Notes: generated by a model from the sequence alone, not told the origin. Positions 30,287 through 40,575 are shown, counted from the first letter of the stretch. The stretch is DNA of 64,000 nt from Pseudomonas sp. PICF141 (GCF_002286815.1 NZ_MUNM01000044.1:1-64000); one strand, 5' to 3'. Made by a program: numbers and translations.

Positions 30287-32151
30287 CAGTTATCCTCGAT
30301 TTCATTCAGGTTGCGTCCCGCCAGAGCGGCTTTCACCGTCGAGTCCAGGCGGCGGGCAGCAAAGGCATCGGTCACTTGCGACAGACGTTTGGTCTGCTGC
30401 TCGATGGCGTAACCATCGGTGCCTTTCATCAATTCGGTCAGTTCCTGCATCTGCAATTCAATGACCATGCGCTCTTCAGCGTCGAGCAGGCGTTCGCCGT
30501 CAACGTCCAGAGCGCCCTGCACCGCCTCGATCAAGCGCTGGGCATCGACCTGCTGCTCACGTAATACACGCGCGACTTTGTCGTCGTTGGCGTGCTGGAA
30601 CGAATCTTTAAGCATTTTGGCGATTTCGCCGTCGGTCAGGCCGTAGGACGGTTTGACCTGGATGCTGGCTTCGACGCCTGAACCCAATTCGCGGGCCGAG
30701 ACATTGAGCAGACCGTCGGCGTCGACCTGGAAGGTCACGCGAATCTTCGCCGCACCGGCCACCATCGCCGGAATACCGCGCAATTCGAAACGCGCCAGGG
30801 AGCGGCAGTCGCTGATCAACTCGCGCTCGCCCTGCAACACGTGGATCGCCATGGCTGACTGGCCATCTTTATACGTGGTGAAGTCCTGGGCCCGGGCGAC
30901 GGGGATGGTGGTGTTGCGCGGAATCACCTTCTCCATCAGACCGCCCATGGTTTCCAGCCCCAGGGACAAAGGAATCACGTCCAGCAACAGCAGTTCGCCA
31001 CCGTCCCGTTTGTTGCCGGCCAGGGTATCGGCCTGGATCGCGGCACCGATGGCCACGACCTGATCCGGATCGATTTCGGTCAGCGGTTCGCGACCGAAGG
31101 CCTGCGCAACAGCTTCACGGACACGAGGCACACGCGTCGAGCCGCCGACCATGACCACAGCGTGAACGTCTTCCAGCTCGATACCGGAATCACGCACCGC
31201 GCGACGGCAGGCTTTCAGGCTGCGAGCGACCATCGGCTCGATCAATGCATTGAAGGCGTCACGGGTCAGCTCGGCCTTCCAGTCGCCATAAGCAACTTCA
31301 ATGGACGAGGACTGGGTCAAGGCTTCTTTAGCCGCACACGCGGTTTGCAGCAGATTACGTTGCGCACCCGGATCAAGGTCAGCCGACAGACCGGCATTCT
31401 CGATGATCCAGCCAGCGATTGCATGGTCGAAGTCATCGCCGCCCAGCGCGCTGTCGCCGCCGGTGGCCAGCACTTCGAACACACCGCCAGTCAGGCGCAA
31501 AATCGAAATATCGAACGTACCGCCGCCCAGGTCATAAATCGCGACCAGGCCTTCGGCGTGTTGATCCAGACCGTAAGCCACAGCGGCGGCGGTTGGCTCA
31601 TTAAGCAAACGCAGCACGTTCAGGCCGGCCAGCCGGGCCGCATCCTTGGTGGCTTGACGCTGAGCATCATCGAAATAGGCCGGAACGGTGATCACCGCGC
31701 CAACCAGCTCGCCACCCAAGGTCGCTTCAGCACGCTGACGCAGCACCTTGAGGATATCGGCGGAAACTTCGACCGGGCTTTTCGGGCCTTGCACCGTATC
31801 GATGAACGGCATGTGCGACTCGCCATCGACAAAACGGTACGGCAGTTGATCGCCCAATTGCTTGACGTCGGACAGACCACGACCCATCAAGCGCTTGACC
31901 GACAGCACCGTATTCAAAGGATCGGACGCGGCAGCCAGTTTGGCCGACTCGCCAACTTCGACACGATCGGGGTGATAGCGCACCGCAGATGGCAGGATGA
32001 CCTGCCCTTGTGCGTCGGCCAGAGGTTCGGAAAGACCACTGCGCAACGCAGCGACCAGCGAATTGGTAGTACCCAAGTCAATCCCCACAGCCAGACGACG
32101 CTGGTGCGGTTGAGGACTTTGGCCGGGTTCGGCGATCTGCAGTAGGGCCAT
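30286..32151 (-). CDS. hscA: Fe-S protein assembly chaperone HscA
   Basis: This 621-residue Hsp70 protein, with HscB, drives cluster release from IscU. The ATPase domain carries [26 protein letters not shown] and [17 protein letters not shown]; the substrate-binding domain begins near 390. HscA-type Hsp70s recognise the LPPVK motif of IscU, which is present at 99-103 of the IscU here. It lies between hscB and fdx. Confidence 0.97.
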   Translation of the reverse strand: MALLQIAEPGQSPQPHQRRLAVGIDLGTTNSLVAALRSGLSEPLADAQGQVILPSAVRYHPDRVEVGESAKLAAASDPLNTVLSVKRLMGRGLSDVKQLGDQLPYRFVDGESHMPFIDTVQGPKSPVEVSADILKVLRQRAEATLGGELVGAVITVPAYFDDAQRQATKDAARLAGLNVLRLLNEPTAAAVAYGLDQHAEGLVAIYDLGGGTFDISILRLTGGVFEVLATGGDSALGGDDFDHAIAGWIIENAGLSADLDPGAQRNLLQTACAAKEALTQSSSIEVAYGDWKAELTRDAFNALIEPMVARSLKACRRAVRDSGIELEDVHAVVMVGGSTRVPRVREAVAQAFGREPLTEIDPDQVVAIGAAIQADTLAGNKRDGGELLLLDVIPLSLGLETMGGLMEKVIPRNTTIPVARAQDFTTYKDGQSAMAIHVLQGERELISDCRSLARFELRGIPAMVAGAAKIRVTFQVDADGLLNVSARELGSGVEASIQVKPSYGLTDGEIAKMLKDSFQHANDDKVARVLREQQVDAQRLIEAVQGALDVDGERLLDAEERMVIELQMQELTELMKGTDGYAIEQQTKRLSQVTDAFAARRLDSTVKAALAGRNLNEIEDN

Positions 32152-32202
32152 CGTGATCAGGACTTATCTGTATATCAGGCGTGCGACCGGAGCGGCACTG
32201 GG

Positions 32203-32724
32203 TTAATCGTCGAGGCGCTCTTCTAACTGGCGCACTTCGTAGGTGAGCTTGTCGAGAAACTGCATACGCCGCATCAGGCGTTCGGCCCGTTCACGTTGCG
32301 CTGCATCATCCCAACAGGCTGCGAAGCTTTCGTTCAGTTCATCCTGCGCGATCTTCAAGCGGCGCTTGAACACGGCAATGCCGGCCAGGTCGGCGCTGTC
32401 TTGCAGATCTTCGAGCTCTTCACGCAATTCCATCTGCTGCAGAAGAAACTCCGGATCATGCACCGTGACCTCCAGCGGCAACTCGCCACCACTCAACGCA
32501 AGCAAGTATCGCGCGCGTTTTGGGGGGCTTTTGAGCGTTTGGTAGGCCTCGTTGAGGCTCGCGGATTGCTCGAGCGCCAGCCGCTGCTCACGCTCGGAAG
32601 CGTCGGCAAAGCGGTCCGGATGAACACCGCGCGCCAACTCTCGGTAGCGCGTGGCCAACTGATCGAGATCCAGACGGAAGCTCGGTTTCAGCTCAAATAA
32701 AGCGAAATGACAAGGAGTACCCAC
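32203..32724 (-). CDS. hscB: Fe-S assembly co-chaperone HscB (J domain)
   Basis: This 173-residue protein has an N-terminal J domain ([12 protein letters not shown], with the HPD motif in [10 protein letters not shown]) that stimulates HscA, and a C-terminal helical domain that binds IscU. GTG 32724 follows GAGG and gives the family start GTPCHFALF; the longer frame would overlap iscA. It starts 8 bases after iscA ends. Confidence 0.95.
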   Translation of the reverse strand: MGTPCHFALFELKPSFRLDLDQLATRYRELARGVHPDRFADASEREQRLALEQSASLNEAYQTLKSPPKRARYLLALSGGELPLEVTVHDPEFLLQQMELREELEDLQDSADLAGIAVFKRRLKIAQDELNESFAACWDDAAQRERAERLMRRMQFLDKLTYEVRQLEERLDD

Positions 32725-32732
32725 GAGCAGCC

Positions 32733-33056
32733 TCAGATGTTGAAGCTTTCGCCGCAGCCACATTCACCGCGAACGTTGGGATTGTTGAACTTGAAGCCTT
32801 CGTTCAACCCTTCCTTGACGAAATCGAGTTCGGTGCCGTCCAGGTAAGCGAGGCTTTTCGGGTCGATGATCACTTTTTCGCCGTGACTTTCGAACACCGT
32901 ATCCTCTGCCACCACCTCGTCGACAAACTCCAGCACGTAGGCAAGGCCGGAACAGCCTGTGGTGCGAACACCCAGACGAATCCCTTCACCTTTGCCGCGC
33001 CCGTTGAGGGAGCGTCGCACGTGTTGAGCAGCCGCTTCTGTCATGCTGATAGCCAT
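32733..33056 (-). CDS. iscA: A-type Fe-S carrier IscA
   Basis: This 107-residue carrier has the three conserved cysteines of the family, C35 (TTGCSGLAY), and the CGCGES pair at C99 and C101. It hands clusters to apo-proteins. The start [13 protein letters not shown] is the family N-terminus. It lies between iscU and hscB. Confidence 0.97.
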   Translation of the reverse strand: MAISMTEAAAQHVRRSLNGRGKGEGIRLGVRTTGCSGLAYVLEFVDEVVAEDTVFESHGEKVIIDPKSLAYLDGTELDFVKEGLNEGFKFNNPNVRGECGCGESFNI

Positions 33057-33090
33057 CGGTGACTCCTTACTCGTCGCCAAATCTTGAAAG

Positions 33091-33477
33091 TCAGATCAAG
33101 CCTTTCTTCTGCTTGTAATCGCGAACGGCCGCTTTGATAGCGTCTTCAGCAAGTACCGAGCAGTGAATTTTCACTGGCGGCAGAGCCAGTTCTTCGGCCA
33201 GCTGAGTGTTCTTGATGGTCTCTGCTTCATCCAGAGTCTTGCCTTTCATCCATTCGGTCGCCAGGGAGCTGGAGGCGATCGCCGAACCGCAACCGTAGGT
33301 CTTGAACTTGGCGTCTTCGATGACACCTTGTTCGTTGACCTTGATTTGCAGGCGCATTACATCGCCGCACGCCGGAGCGCCGACCATGCCGGTGCCGACA
33401 TCAGGATCTTCCGCGTCCATCTTGCCGACGTTGCGCGGGTTCTCGTAGTGGTCGATGACCTTTTCGCTGTAAGCCAT
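33091..33477 (-). CDS. iscU: Fe-S scaffold protein IscU
   Basis: This 128-residue scaffold, on which IscS builds [2Fe-2S] clusters, has ligands C37 (GAPACGDV), C63 (YGCGSA) and C106 (KIHCS), and the HscA-recognition motif LPPVK at 99-103. Length is standard. A strong intercistronic hairpin lies between it and iscS. Confidence 0.98.
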   Translation of the reverse strand: MAYSEKVIDHYENPRNVGKMDAEDPDVGTGMVGAPACGDVMRLQIKVNEQGVIEDAKFKTYGCGSAIASSSLATEWMKGKTLDEAETIKNTQLAEELALPPVKIHCSVLAEDAIKAAVRDYKQKKGLI

Positions 33478-33514
33478 GATTCTTAATCCTCACTCATCAG
33501 GAGTCGCTCTTGAA

Positions 33515-33541
33515 GCCCTGCAAATCGTGGATTCACAGGGC
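33515..33541 (-). other. Strong hairpin in the iscS-iscU intergenic RNA
   Basis: On the minus strand, GCCCTGTGAATC pairs with GATTTGCAGGGC around a CAC loop. It has 12 consecutive pairs, including two G-U. There is no T-run, so it is not a classic terminator. Confidence 0.8.
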
Positions 33542-33562
33542 CCGGTTGCGGCGACTTGAATA

Positions 33563-34777
33563 TCAGTGTGCCGCCCACTCGATTTTCGAAATGTCGACGC
33601 CGTCTTTGTACATGTCCCACAGCGGCGACAGGGTGCGCAGCTTGGTAACGGCCTCGCAGACTTTCTGCGCGGCGTAGTCGATTTCTTCTTCGGTGGTGAA
33701 TCGGCCGAAGGTGAAGCGAATCGAGCTGTGTGCCAGTTCGTCGTTGCGGCCCAGGGCGCGCAGTACGTACGAAGGCTCAAGCGACGCCGAGGTGCAGGCC
33801 GAACCGGATGAAACAGCCAGATCCTTGAGCGCCATGATCAGCGACTCGCCTTCAACGTAGTTGAAGCTCAGGTTCAGGTTGTGCGGTACGCGGGCGGTCA
33901 TGCTGCCGTTGACGTACAGCTCTTCCAGGCCTTCGACCTGCTTGAAGAATCGGTCGCTCAGGGCCTTGATGCGCACGTTCTCGGCAGCCATGTCTTCCTT
34001 GGCCACACGGAAAGCTTCGCCCATGCCAACAATCTGGTGGGTCGCCAGGGTACCGGAACGCATGCCGCGCTCGTGACCGCCGCCATGCATGGTCGCTTCG
34101 ATGCGAACACGCGGCTTGCGGCTGACGTACAGCGCGCCGATGCCCTTGGGGCCATAGGTTTTGTGGGCAGAGAACGACATCAGGTCGACTTTCAGTTTCG
34201 ACAGGTCGATCTCGACCTTGCCGGTGGACTGAGCAGCATCGACGTGGAACAGGATTCCCTTGGAGCGGCACAGTTCGCCGATGGCGGCGATGTCGTTGAT
34301 GGTGCCGATTTCGTTGTTCACGTGCATGACCGACACCAGGATGGTGTCATCGCGCAGGGCCGCTTCGACCATCTCTGGAGTGACCAGACCATCTTCGCGA
34401 GGATCGAGGTAGGTCACTTCGAAACCTTCACGCTCCAGTTGGCGCATGGTGTCGAGGACAGCCTTGTGCTCAATCTTGGTGGTGATCAGGTGCTTGCCTT
34501 TGGTGGAGTAGAAATGCGCCGCACCCTTGATTGCCAGGTTGTCGGACTCGGTGGCACCGGAGGTCCAGACGATTTCACGCGGGTCGGCATTGACCAGGTC
34601 AGCGACCTGACGACGAGCGTTCTCGACGGACTCTTCAGCTTTCCAGCCGAATACGTGGGAACGGGACGCCGGGTTACCGAAGTTTCCGTCGACCAGCAGG
34701 CATTCACTCATCTTTTGCGCGACACGTGGATCAACCGGGGTCGTCGCAGAGTAATCAAGGTAAATCGGCAATTTCAT
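33563..34777 (-). CDS. iscS: Cysteine desulfurase IscS
   Basis: This 404-residue PLP enzyme supplies sulfur from cysteine for Fe-S clusters and tRNA thiolation. The Schiff-base lysine is K206 ([12 protein letters not shown]) and the persulfide cysteine is C328 ([16 protein letters not shown]). The [16 protein letters not shown] loop and C-terminal IEWAAH are typical of IscS rather than SufS. It follows iscR by 50 bases. Confidence 0.98.
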   Translation of the reverse strand: MKLPIYLDYSATTPVDPRVAQKMSECLLVDGNFGNPASRSHVFGWKAEESVENARRQVADLVNADPREIVWTSGATESDNLAIKGAAHFYSTKGKHLITTKIEHKAVLDTMRQLEREGFEVTYLDPREDGLVTPEMVEAALRDDTILVSVMHVNNEIGTINDIAAIGELCRSKGILFHVDAAQSTGKVEIDLSKLKVDLMSFSAHKTYGPKGIGALYVSRKPRVRIEATMHGGGHERGMRSGTLATHQIVGMGEAFRVAKEDMAAENVRIKALSDRFFKQVEGLEELYVNGSMTARVPHNLNLSFNYVEGESLIMALKDLAVSSGSACTSASLEPSYVLRALGRNDELAHSSIRFTFGRFTTEEEIDYAAQKVCEAVTKLRTLSPLWDMYKDGVDISKIEWAAH

Positions 34778-34827
34778 GGACTATCTCCTAAATCAGGCTG
34801 GCTGGCGTGCCGCTAGCTCTTTGGCTG

Positions 34828-35319
34828 TTATTCGACGGCGGACGCTTCAATCTTGTCCAGGCGTGGCGCCTTGCTGTTGCAACGACGCTGATCCTGACGC
34901 TGGGCTACTTCTTGCACCTCACGGCGAGTTACAAGATCAGCCAAGCTGATACCGCTCAGAAATTCGTGAATCTGCAGGCTCAGATCGCACCACAAGTGGT
35001 GGGTCAGACAGGTATCGCCGGAATGGCAATCGCCTTGGCCCTGGCATTTGGTTGCATCGACCGATTCGTTGACCGCATCGATTACCTGGGCGACCTGAAT
35101 GCCCTGCATGTCGCGGGACAGCTGGTAACCACCGCCTGGACCGCGAACACTTGACACCAGATTGCTGCGGCGCAATTTGGCAAAAAGCTGCTCGAGGTAG
35201 GACAGGGAAATGCCTTGGCGCTCGGAGATATCGGCCAGGGACACCGGCCCGTGCTGCGCGTGCAACGCCAGGTCAAGCATGGCGGTCACGGCGTATCGGC
35301 CTTTTGTAGTCAGTCGCAT
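34828..35319 (-). CDS. iscR: Fe-S regulator IscR
   Basis: This 163-residue Rrf2-family regulator senses the Fe-S status of the cell. The winged helix starts [19 protein letters not shown], and the [2Fe-2S] ligands C92, C98 and C104 with H107 are intact. Cluster-bound IscR represses this operon through type 1 sites. Two such sites overlap or flank its own promoter just upstream, so the gene is autoregulated. ATG 35319 is the family start; a TTG two codons earlier is unlikely. Confidence 0.97.
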   Translation of the reverse strand: MRLTTKGRYAVTAMLDLALHAQHGPVSLADISERQGISLSYLEQLFAKLRRSNLVSSVRGPGGGYQLSRDMQGIQVAQVIDAVNESVDATKCQGQGDCHSGDTCLTHHLWCDLSLQIHEFLSGISLADLVTRREVQEVAQRQDQRRCNSKAPRLDKIEASAVE

Positions 35320-35350
35320 GGACAATTACCACGGAATTCGGAATGGGGCG

Positions 35351-35379
35351 AGTATGCAATTCCCGAGTATTTAAGTCAA
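35351..35379 (-). promoter_or_regulatory. iscR promoter
   Basis: On the minus strand, TTGACT (35374-35379), a 17-base spacer and CATACT (35351-35356) stand 32 bases before the iscR start. An IscR site covers the -35 box and the spacer. Confidence 0.82.
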
Positions 35380-35383
35380 CTAT
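35359..35383 (-). promoter_or_regulatory. IscR type 1 binding site, proximal
   Basis: On the minus strand it reads ATAGTTGACTTAAATACTCG and on, close to the E. coli type 1 consensus ATASYYGACTRWWWYAGTCR. It covers the promoter -35 region. Confidence 0.75.
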
Positions 35384-35386
35384 AAG

Positions 35387-35406
35387 ACCTAGTGCTTTAG
35401 TCAGGT
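35387..35406 (-). promoter_or_regulatory. IscR type 1 binding site, distal
   Basis: On the minus strand it reads ACCTGACTAAAGCACTAGGT, another near-consensus type 1 site, centred about 25 bases upstream of the proximal one. Confidence 0.75.
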
Positions 35407-35494
35407 TTACCCGCAAAAGAGCGCGCGCATCATAACAGGGTCTACAGCGCAATGGCACACCGATGAGCGCGCCGCCATTATCTGAATACGACCT

Positions 35495-35579
35495 GCAGGA
35501 GCTGCCGCAGGCTGCGATTTTTTTGATTTTGTCCTTCTAAAGCAAAGATCAAAAGATCGCAGCCTGCGGCAGTTCCTAC
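35495..35579. repeat. REPIN of the CTGCCGCAGGCTGCGATC type, overlapping cysE end
   Basis: Left arm CAGGAGCTGCCGCAGGCTGC at 35496 on; inverted right arm at 35555-35579. The right arm contains the TAG stop of cysE (35576-35578). Confidence 0.92.
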
Positions 35580-36352
35580 GCCTGACTCTGATCCTTGTCT
35601 TTTACGCAGGCGAAGTCTTCTTCGCGCAGTTGAGGCAGATCTTTCGCACAGTAATTGCTACCCAGATCTTTCAGCGCCCCGCACATTCCTTCAAGCCGAC
35701 CGTCTACAGCCTGCAGATGATCGAGCAACTGATTGATGGCGCGAGCCACAGGATCCGGCATGTCTTCACCAACACCATAAGCATCGAAGCCGATTTTCTC
35801 GGCCATGGCCTTGCGCTTGGCATCCTGCTCATCATCGGACTTGACGATGATCCGTCCCGGAATCCCCACCACCGTCGCTCCAGGTGGAACCGCCTTGGTG
35901 ACCACGGCATTAGAGCCCACTTTGGCCCCGGCGCCCACCGTAAACGGGCCGAGCACCTTGGCGCCCGCCCCGACCACCACACCATCTTCCAGAGTCGGAT
36001 GACGCTTGCCTTTATTCCAGCTGGTGCCGCCAAGGGTCACACCTTGATACAGGGTGACGTCGTTGCCGATCTCGGCGGTCTCACCGATAACAATGCCCAT
36101 GCCATGGTCGATAAAGAAGCGACGACCGACCTTGGCCCCCGGATGAATTTCGATTCCGGTCAACCAGCGGCCGAAATTCGATACCAGCCGCGCCAGCCAT
36201 TTCCAGCCCATCCCCCACAACGCCGACGACAGGCGATGGATCCAGATGGCATGCATGCCCGGGTAGCACGTCAGAACCTCGAAAGCATTGCGTGCCGCCG
36301 GGTCACGATGGAAAACACTCTGGATATCTTCACGCAAACGCTCGAACATCAT
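35576..36352 (-). CDS. cysE: Serine O-acetyltransferase
   Basis: This 258-residue left-handed beta-helix (hexapeptide repeat) enzyme makes O-acetylserine, the precursor of cysteine. [20 protein letters not shown] carries the catalytic histidine region, followed by [20 protein letters not shown]. It is coupled to trmJ through TAATG. It lies directly upstream of iscR in the same direction, so cysteine supply sits beside cysteine desulfurase. The stop codon lies inside a REP repeat. Confidence 0.95.
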   Translation of the reverse strand: MMFERLREDIQSVFHRDPAARNAFEVLTCYPGMHAIWIHRLSSALWGMGWKWLARLVSNFGRWLTGIEIHPGAKVGRRFFIDHGMGIVIGETAEIGNDVTLYQGVTLGGTSWNKGKRHPTLEDGVVVGAGAKVLGPFTVGAGAKVGSNAVVTKAVPPGATVVGIPGRIIVKSDDEQDAKRKAMAEKIGFDAYGVGEDMPDPVARAINQLLDHLQAVDGRLEGMCGALKDLGSNYCAKDLPQLREEDFACVKDKDQSQA

Positions 36353-37122
36353 TAATCCTTCCGCTTTAGAAGCTCGCCACGGGCCGCTTTCTGGGTTTCC
36401 GTGAGGATGCCACGCAATATATTCATTTCCGCCCGGCTCACCGAGCTGCGTCCGTACAACCGGCGCAGGCGCGCCATCAAGTGCCGTGGCTTTTCCGGGT
36501 CGAGGAATTCGATGGCCACCAGGGTTTGCTCCAGGTGTTCATAGAATCGCTCCAGCTCATCCATGGTCGCCAGCTCACCACTTTTGGTGGACGCCACTTC
36601 CTCCTTCTCGACCTTGCTCGGCTGACCATGAGCCGCCAGCCAGGCCATACGCACTTCATAGCTCAACACTTGCACCGCCGCCCCGAGGTTCAGCGAACTG
36701 AACTCAGGGTCTGACGGGATATGCACGTGATAATGACATCGCTGCAGCTCTTCATTGGTCAGGCCGGAGTCTTCACGACCAAAAACCAATGCAATCTCGG
36801 CACCTTGCTCCGCCTCTTCGACCACCTTCACACCGCATTCGCGGGGATCGAGCAACGGCCAGGGAATACGACGATCCCGGGCGCTGGTACCGAGCACCAG
36901 ATTGCAGCCGACCAAAGCATCTTCCAGAGTGGCGACGACCTGGGCATTTTCAAGGATGTCACCGGCCCCGGATGCACGCGCATCGGCTTCGTGATGCGGG
37001 AACAGCCGCGGCTCGACCAACACCAGCCGTGACAGGCCCATGTTCTTCATGGCACGCGCAGCCCCACCAATATTGCCGGGGTGACTGGTATTGACCAGAA
37101 CGACACGAATGTTTTGCAGCAA
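36352..37122 (-). CDS. trmJ: tRNA (cytidine/uridine-32-2'-O)-methyltransferase TrmJ
   Basis: This SpoU/SPOUT methyltransferase (about 256 residues) 2'-O-methylates position 32 of tRNA anticodon loops. It has [20 protein letters not shown] at the N-terminus, [16 protein letters not shown] and [20 protein letters not shown] of the SAM-binding knot. No ATG lies near the conserved N-terminus; TTG 37122 gives a sensible start ([12 protein letters not shown]). A longer frame exists but is not conserved-looking. Its stop overlaps the cysE start. Confidence 0.92.
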   Translation of the reverse strand: MLQNIRVVLVNTSHPGNIGGAARAMKNMGLSRLVLVEPRLFPHHEADARASGAGDILENAQVVATLEDALVGCNLVLGTSARDRRIPWPLLDPRECGVKVVEEAEQGAEIALVFGREDSGLTNEELQRCHYHVHIPSDPEFSSLNLGAAVQVLSYEVRMAWLAAHGQPSKVEKEEVASTKSGELATMDELERFYEHLEQTLVAIEFLDPEKPRHLMARLRRLYGRSSVSRAEMNILRGILTETQKAARGELLKRKD

Positions 37123-37372
37123 GGGAAGCGCTCTCGAACACATTATCGGGAGCGGAATCTTACAGCGCCTCAGAATGTCCCGCCTCAAAAATAGCTGTTC
37201 ACTTTCGACGACGCTCAATGTCGGCATTGATACGCGGCCACTTCTCCAGAATATGAACGTATTTGCGAGTCGAGATATACCGTTAAGCCATGAAAGCGAA
37301 CGCCGACCTTCTCCTGTAGAAACTTTCTGATAGAATGCCCGGCTTTCTTTAACAACCTTAGGTGACACATCC

Positions 37373-38191
37373 ATGCAGCCCATGCTGAATATCGCGCTGC
37401 GCGCCGCCCGCAGCGCCAGTGAATTGATTTTCCGCTCCATCGAGCGCCTGGATACCATCAAGGTCGACGAAAAAGACGCCAAGGATTACGTATCCGAGGT
37501 GGATCGCGCCGCCGAACAGAAAATCGTCGATGCACTGCGCAAGGCCTACCCTAATCACTCGATCATGGGCGAAGAAACCGGCATGCACGCCGGGAGCGGC
37601 ATCGAAGGCGAAGAATACCTGTGGATCATCGATCCGCTGGATGGCACCACCAACTTCCTGCGCGGCATTCCGCATTTCGCTGTCAGCATCGCCTGCAAAT
37701 ACCGCGGTCGTCTGGAGCACGCCGTTGTCCTGGACCCGGTTCGCCAGGAAGAATTCACCGCCAGCCGTGGTCGCGGCGCCCAACTGAACGGTCGTCGCCT
37801 GCGCGTCAGCGGTCGCACCAGCCTGGACGGCGCCCTGCTGGGTACCGGCTTCCCGTTCCGCGATGAGCAGATGGACAACCTCGACAACTACCTGGGCATG
37901 TTCCGCGCACTGGTAGGCCAGACCGCCGGCATCCGCCGCGCTGGCGCAGCGAGCCTGGACCTGGCCTACGTGGCTGCCGGCCGTTTCGATGCATTCTGGG
38001 AATCAGGCCTGTCGGAATGGGACATGGCTGCAGGCGCCCTGCTGATCCAGGAAGCCGGCGGCTTGGTGAGCGACTTCACCGGCGGTCACGACTTCCTTGA
38101 GAAAGGCCATATCGTCGCCGGCAACACCAAGTGCTTCAAGGCAGTATTGACGGCGATCCAGCCACACCTGCCAGCGTCGCTGAAGCGCTAA
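37373..38191 (+). CDS. suhB: Inositol-1-monophosphatase SuhB
   Basis: This 272-residue metal-dependent phosphatase has EETGMHAG, the metal site WIIDPLDGTTNFL (D87, D90) and the C-terminal WDMAAGALLIQEAGG. SuhB also joins the ribosomal RNA antitermination complex in E. coli and affects virulence genes in P. aeruginosa. The AGGTGA site is 7 bases before ATG. It is divergent from trmJ across a 250-base region that holds no other gene, and is followed by a strong terminator. Confidence 0.96.
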   Translation: MQPMLNIALRAARSASELIFRSIERLDTIKVDEKDAKDYVSEVDRAAEQKIVDALRKAYPNHSIMGEETGMHAGSGIEGEEYLWIIDPLDGTTNFLRGIPHFAVSIACKYRGRLEHAVVLDPVRQEEFTASRGRGAQLNGRRLRVSGRTSLDGALLGTGFPFRDEQMDNLDNYLGMFRALVGQTAGIRRAGAASLDLAYVAAGRFDAFWESGLSEWDMAAGALLIQEAGGLVSDFTGGHDFLEKGHIVAGNTKCFKAVLTAIQPHLPASLKR

Positions 38192-38223
38192 ACACCCCCG
38201 CTTAAAAAGCCGCAACACCTCAA

Positions 38224-38258
38224 GCAAACGCCCCGACTTGTTCGGGGCGTTTGCTTTT
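38224..38258 (+). terminator. suhB terminator
   Basis: A perfect 13-pair stem (GCAAACGCCCCGA) with a CTTGT loop, followed by TTTT. Confidence 0.95.
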
Positions 38259-38316
38259 GCGCGAACTAAATACCACCAACTCAAGCCGCAACGCGATCCA
38301 TAGCAGCCGCGCTCAG

Positions 38317-38334
38317 CTGTAGCAGCTGCTACAG
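38317..38334. repeat. Perfect 18-base palindrome
   Basis: CTGTAGCAGCTGCTACAG reads the same on both strands; flanking GCGCT and AGCGC extend the symmetry. It lies between the facing suhB and rplS terminators. Possibly a collapsed repeat unit. Confidence 0.7.
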
Positions 38335-38371
38335 AGCGCATCGCCGTTGTGATTTATAGGCGCCATAACGA

Positions 38372-38405
38372 AAAATGCCCCGCATCTTTCGATACGAGGC
38401 ATTTT
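38372..38405 (-). terminator. Terminator of the rpsP-rimM-trmD-rplS operon
   Basis: AAAATGCC (38372-38379) pairs with GGCATTTT (38398-38405), with inner CG and ATC pairs. A T-run follows on the minus strand. A second hairpin (CCAGCCTG/CAGGCTGG) lies at 38415-38432. Confidence 0.9.
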
Positions 38406-38455
38406 CCTGGATCACCAGCCTGAACAGGCTGGCAATTCGGCATCGGAAGCTGGAC

Positions 38456-38806
38456 TTAAGCCAGTTTTTCCTTGATGCGAGCTGCTTTACCGGACAGGTC
38501 ACGCAGGTAGTACAGCTTGGCTTTACGTACGTCACCGCGACGCTTGACAGCCATGCTGTCGATTTGCGGGCTGTAGGTCTGGAAAGTACGCTCTACGCCA
38601 ACACCGTTGGAGATTTTACGAACGGTGAAAGCACTGTTTACGCCGCGGTTACGCTTGGCGATAACTACGCCTTCGAACGCCTGCAGACGCGAACGATCAC
38701 CTTCCTTCACTTTCACCTGAACGACAATGGTGTCGCCCGGGGCAAAGGTAGGGATCTCTTTGGTCATCTGCTCTGCTTCGAGTGCAAGGATGATTTTGTT
38801 AGTCAT
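38456..38806 (-). CDS. rplS: 50S ribosomal protein L19
   Basis: This 116-residue ribosomal protein sits at the subunit interface. [32 protein letters not shown] and [20 protein letters not shown] are family hallmarks. Last gene of the rpsP-rimM-trmD-rplS operon, with a terminator 50 bases on. Confidence 0.98.
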
Positions 38807-38851
38807 GCTGTGCTCCTAAGGTAAATCGTCGGATCTACCATCGATACGTTG

Positions 38852-39604
38852 TTAACTATCGTCCCGCTCGCGGATATATTCCTCGAGCAGCTTCTTCTCT
38901 TCTCCAGAAAGCGAGCGGCTTTCCAGAAGATCGGCGCGTCGTTCAAAGGTCCTACCAAGGGACTGCTGTAAACGCCAACGCCGGATGTGCGCGTGATTGC
39001 CACTTAGCAATACGTCGGGAACACGCTGATCCGCATACACCTCCGGTCGGGTGTAGTGCGGGCAATCCAGCAAACCATCCGTAAAGGAATCTTCCTCGGC
39101 GGAGTCCGCATGCCCTAAAGCTCCAGGCAGCAGTCGTGTAACCGCATCGATCAGGACCATCGCCGGCAGCTCGCCGCCAGACAGTACATAGTCGCCAATC
39201 GACCACTCTTCATCGACATGAGCATCAATAAAACGCTCGTCAATGCCTTCATAGCGGCCGGCAATCAGGATCAATGCATCCAGATTCGCCAACTCGCGTA
39301 CCGCCGACTGAGTCAGTTGACGGCCTTGGGGGGACAGGTAAATTACCTTCGCCGCCTCCCCGACTGCTGCCTTGGCCTGAACCAGAGCGTCTTCCAGGGG
39401 TTTGATCTTCATCACCATGCCCGGACCACCGCCAAATGGGCGATCGTCCACAGTGTGATGTCGATCCGTCGTGTAGTCTCGCGGATTCCAACAAGTGAGC
39501 TGCAACAGCCCCTGTTTCACCGCCCGACTGGTGATGCCGTACTCGCTGATGGCGGAGAACATCTCGGGAAACAAACTGATCACTTCTACGCGCAAGTTAG
39601 CCAC
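38852..39604 (-). CDS. trmD: tRNA (guanine-37-N1)-methyltransferase
   Basis: This SPOUT methyltransferase of about 250 residues makes m1G37, which prevents frameshifting. [46 protein letters not shown] and [20 protein letters not shown] are present. The open frame reaches back into rimM, but GTG 39604 is the sensible start, overlapping nothing and 2 bases after the rimM stop; a TTG three codons on is an alternative. Confidence 0.96.
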   Translation of the reverse strand: MANLRVEVISLFPEMFSAISEYGITSRAVKQGLLQLTCWNPRDYTTDRHHTVDDRPFGGGPGMVMKIKPLEDALVQAKAAVGEAAKVIYLSPQGRQLTQSAVRELANLDALILIAGRYEGIDERFIDAHVDEEWSIGDYVLSGGELPAMVLIDAVTRLLPGALGHADSAEEDSFTDGLLDCPHYTRPEVYADQRVPDVLLSGNHAHIRRWRLQQSLGRTFERRADLLESRSLSGEEKKLLEEYIRERDDS

Positions 39605-39606
39605 GT

Positions 39607-40143
39607 TTAGAAGTCCGCATCCCATTCCACCTTCATCTCGCCTGCGGCAAGGTCGACAGCCAACACGCATTGCTCCGTATAGGGCAACAGGCGTTCGCGA
39701 TCATCCAGGCTGCCAGCGCAAGGCTTGACCACCATTACATCATTGGCGCCGGTTTCCAGAAGATGATCGATTTTTCCGAGCAATTGCCCGAGTTGATCAA
39801 TAACCTTCAGACCTTCCAGCTGGTACCAGTAGTACTCGCCGTCGGTCAATTCAGGGAACAGGCTGCGCGGCACGCAGATCTCATAACCAGCCAGAAGACG
39901 CGCTTCTTCACGATCATCAAGACCCTTGAGCTTTGCGACCAGGAACTTGTCGCTCCCACGTCCACTGACCAGCTCGACCTGTTTCACACTACCTTCGCGC
40001 TTGAGCGTCCAGGTTTTGTACTGCAACAGGTTTTCAGTCGGATCAGTAAAGGAATACACCTTCACTTCGCCGCGAACGCCATGAACAGAATAAATTTTGC
40101 CAACAACGATCAAATCATCGGCAACAGCTGGCGTCGCGTTCAT
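39607..40143 (-). CDS. rimM: 16S rRNA processing protein RimM
   Basis: This 178-residue factor assists 30S head maturation. The N-terminal domain has [20 protein letters not shown] and the C-terminal PRC-barrel has [20 protein letters not shown]. It sits between rpsP (5 bases upstream) and trmD, as expected. Confidence 0.96.
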   Translation of the reverse strand: MNATPAVADDLIVVGKIYSVHGVRGEVKVYSFTDPTENLLQYKTWTLKREGSVKQVELVSGRGSDKFLVAKLKGLDDREEARLLAGYEICVPRSLFPELTDGEYYWYQLEGLKVIDQLGQLLGKIDHLLETGANDVMVVKPCAGSLDDRERLLPYTEQCVLAVDLAAGEMKVEWDADF

Positions 40144-40148
40144 ATTGC

Positions 40149-40400
40149 TCAGGCCGCAGCCTTGGCAGATTCCTTCAACAACTGAGCAACGCGCTCAGAA
40201 GGTTGTGCACCAACGCTCAGCCAGTAGGCTACGCGCTCTTGGTTCACGGACAGACGAACTTCTTGACCACGAGCAACAGGGTTGAAGAAACCAACCTGTT
40301 CCTTGTGCGAACCGTCGCGCGGGTTGCGGCTGTCGGTTACGGTCAAGTGGTAAAACGGGCGCTTTTTGGAGCCGCCAAGGGCAAGACGGATTGTTAGCAT
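40149..40400 (-). CDS. rpsP: 30S ribosomal protein S16
   Basis: This 83-residue protein begins [20 protein letters not shown] and contains DSRNPRDG, which are family landmarks. First gene of the operon; a promoter lies 73-100 bases upstream. Confidence 0.98.
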   Translation of the reverse strand: MLTIRLALGGSKKRPFYHLTVTDSRNPRDGSHKEQVGFFNPVARGQEVRLSVNQERVAYWLSVGAQPSERVAQLLKESAKAAA

Positions 40401-40472
40401 GTGAACATCGTTCCTGTAGTCGGTGCTGCAAATCTAAAGGCACAGCGGGCATAGGTGCCCGAAAGGCCGCAT

Positions 40473-40500
40473 ATTCTAAGGAATATCCGGACTTTTGCAA
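40473..40500 (-). promoter_or_regulatory. Candidate rpsP operon promoter
   Basis: On the minus strand, TTGCAA (40495-40500), a 16-base spacer and TAGAAT (40473-40478). Confidence 0.6.
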
Positions 40501-40575
40501 ATGTCTTTTTCCGGCGGCCTATCGGTCGCCATCCAGATTTGCTATAGAGCCGTCGTTGAAAACGGCCAGTCAGCT

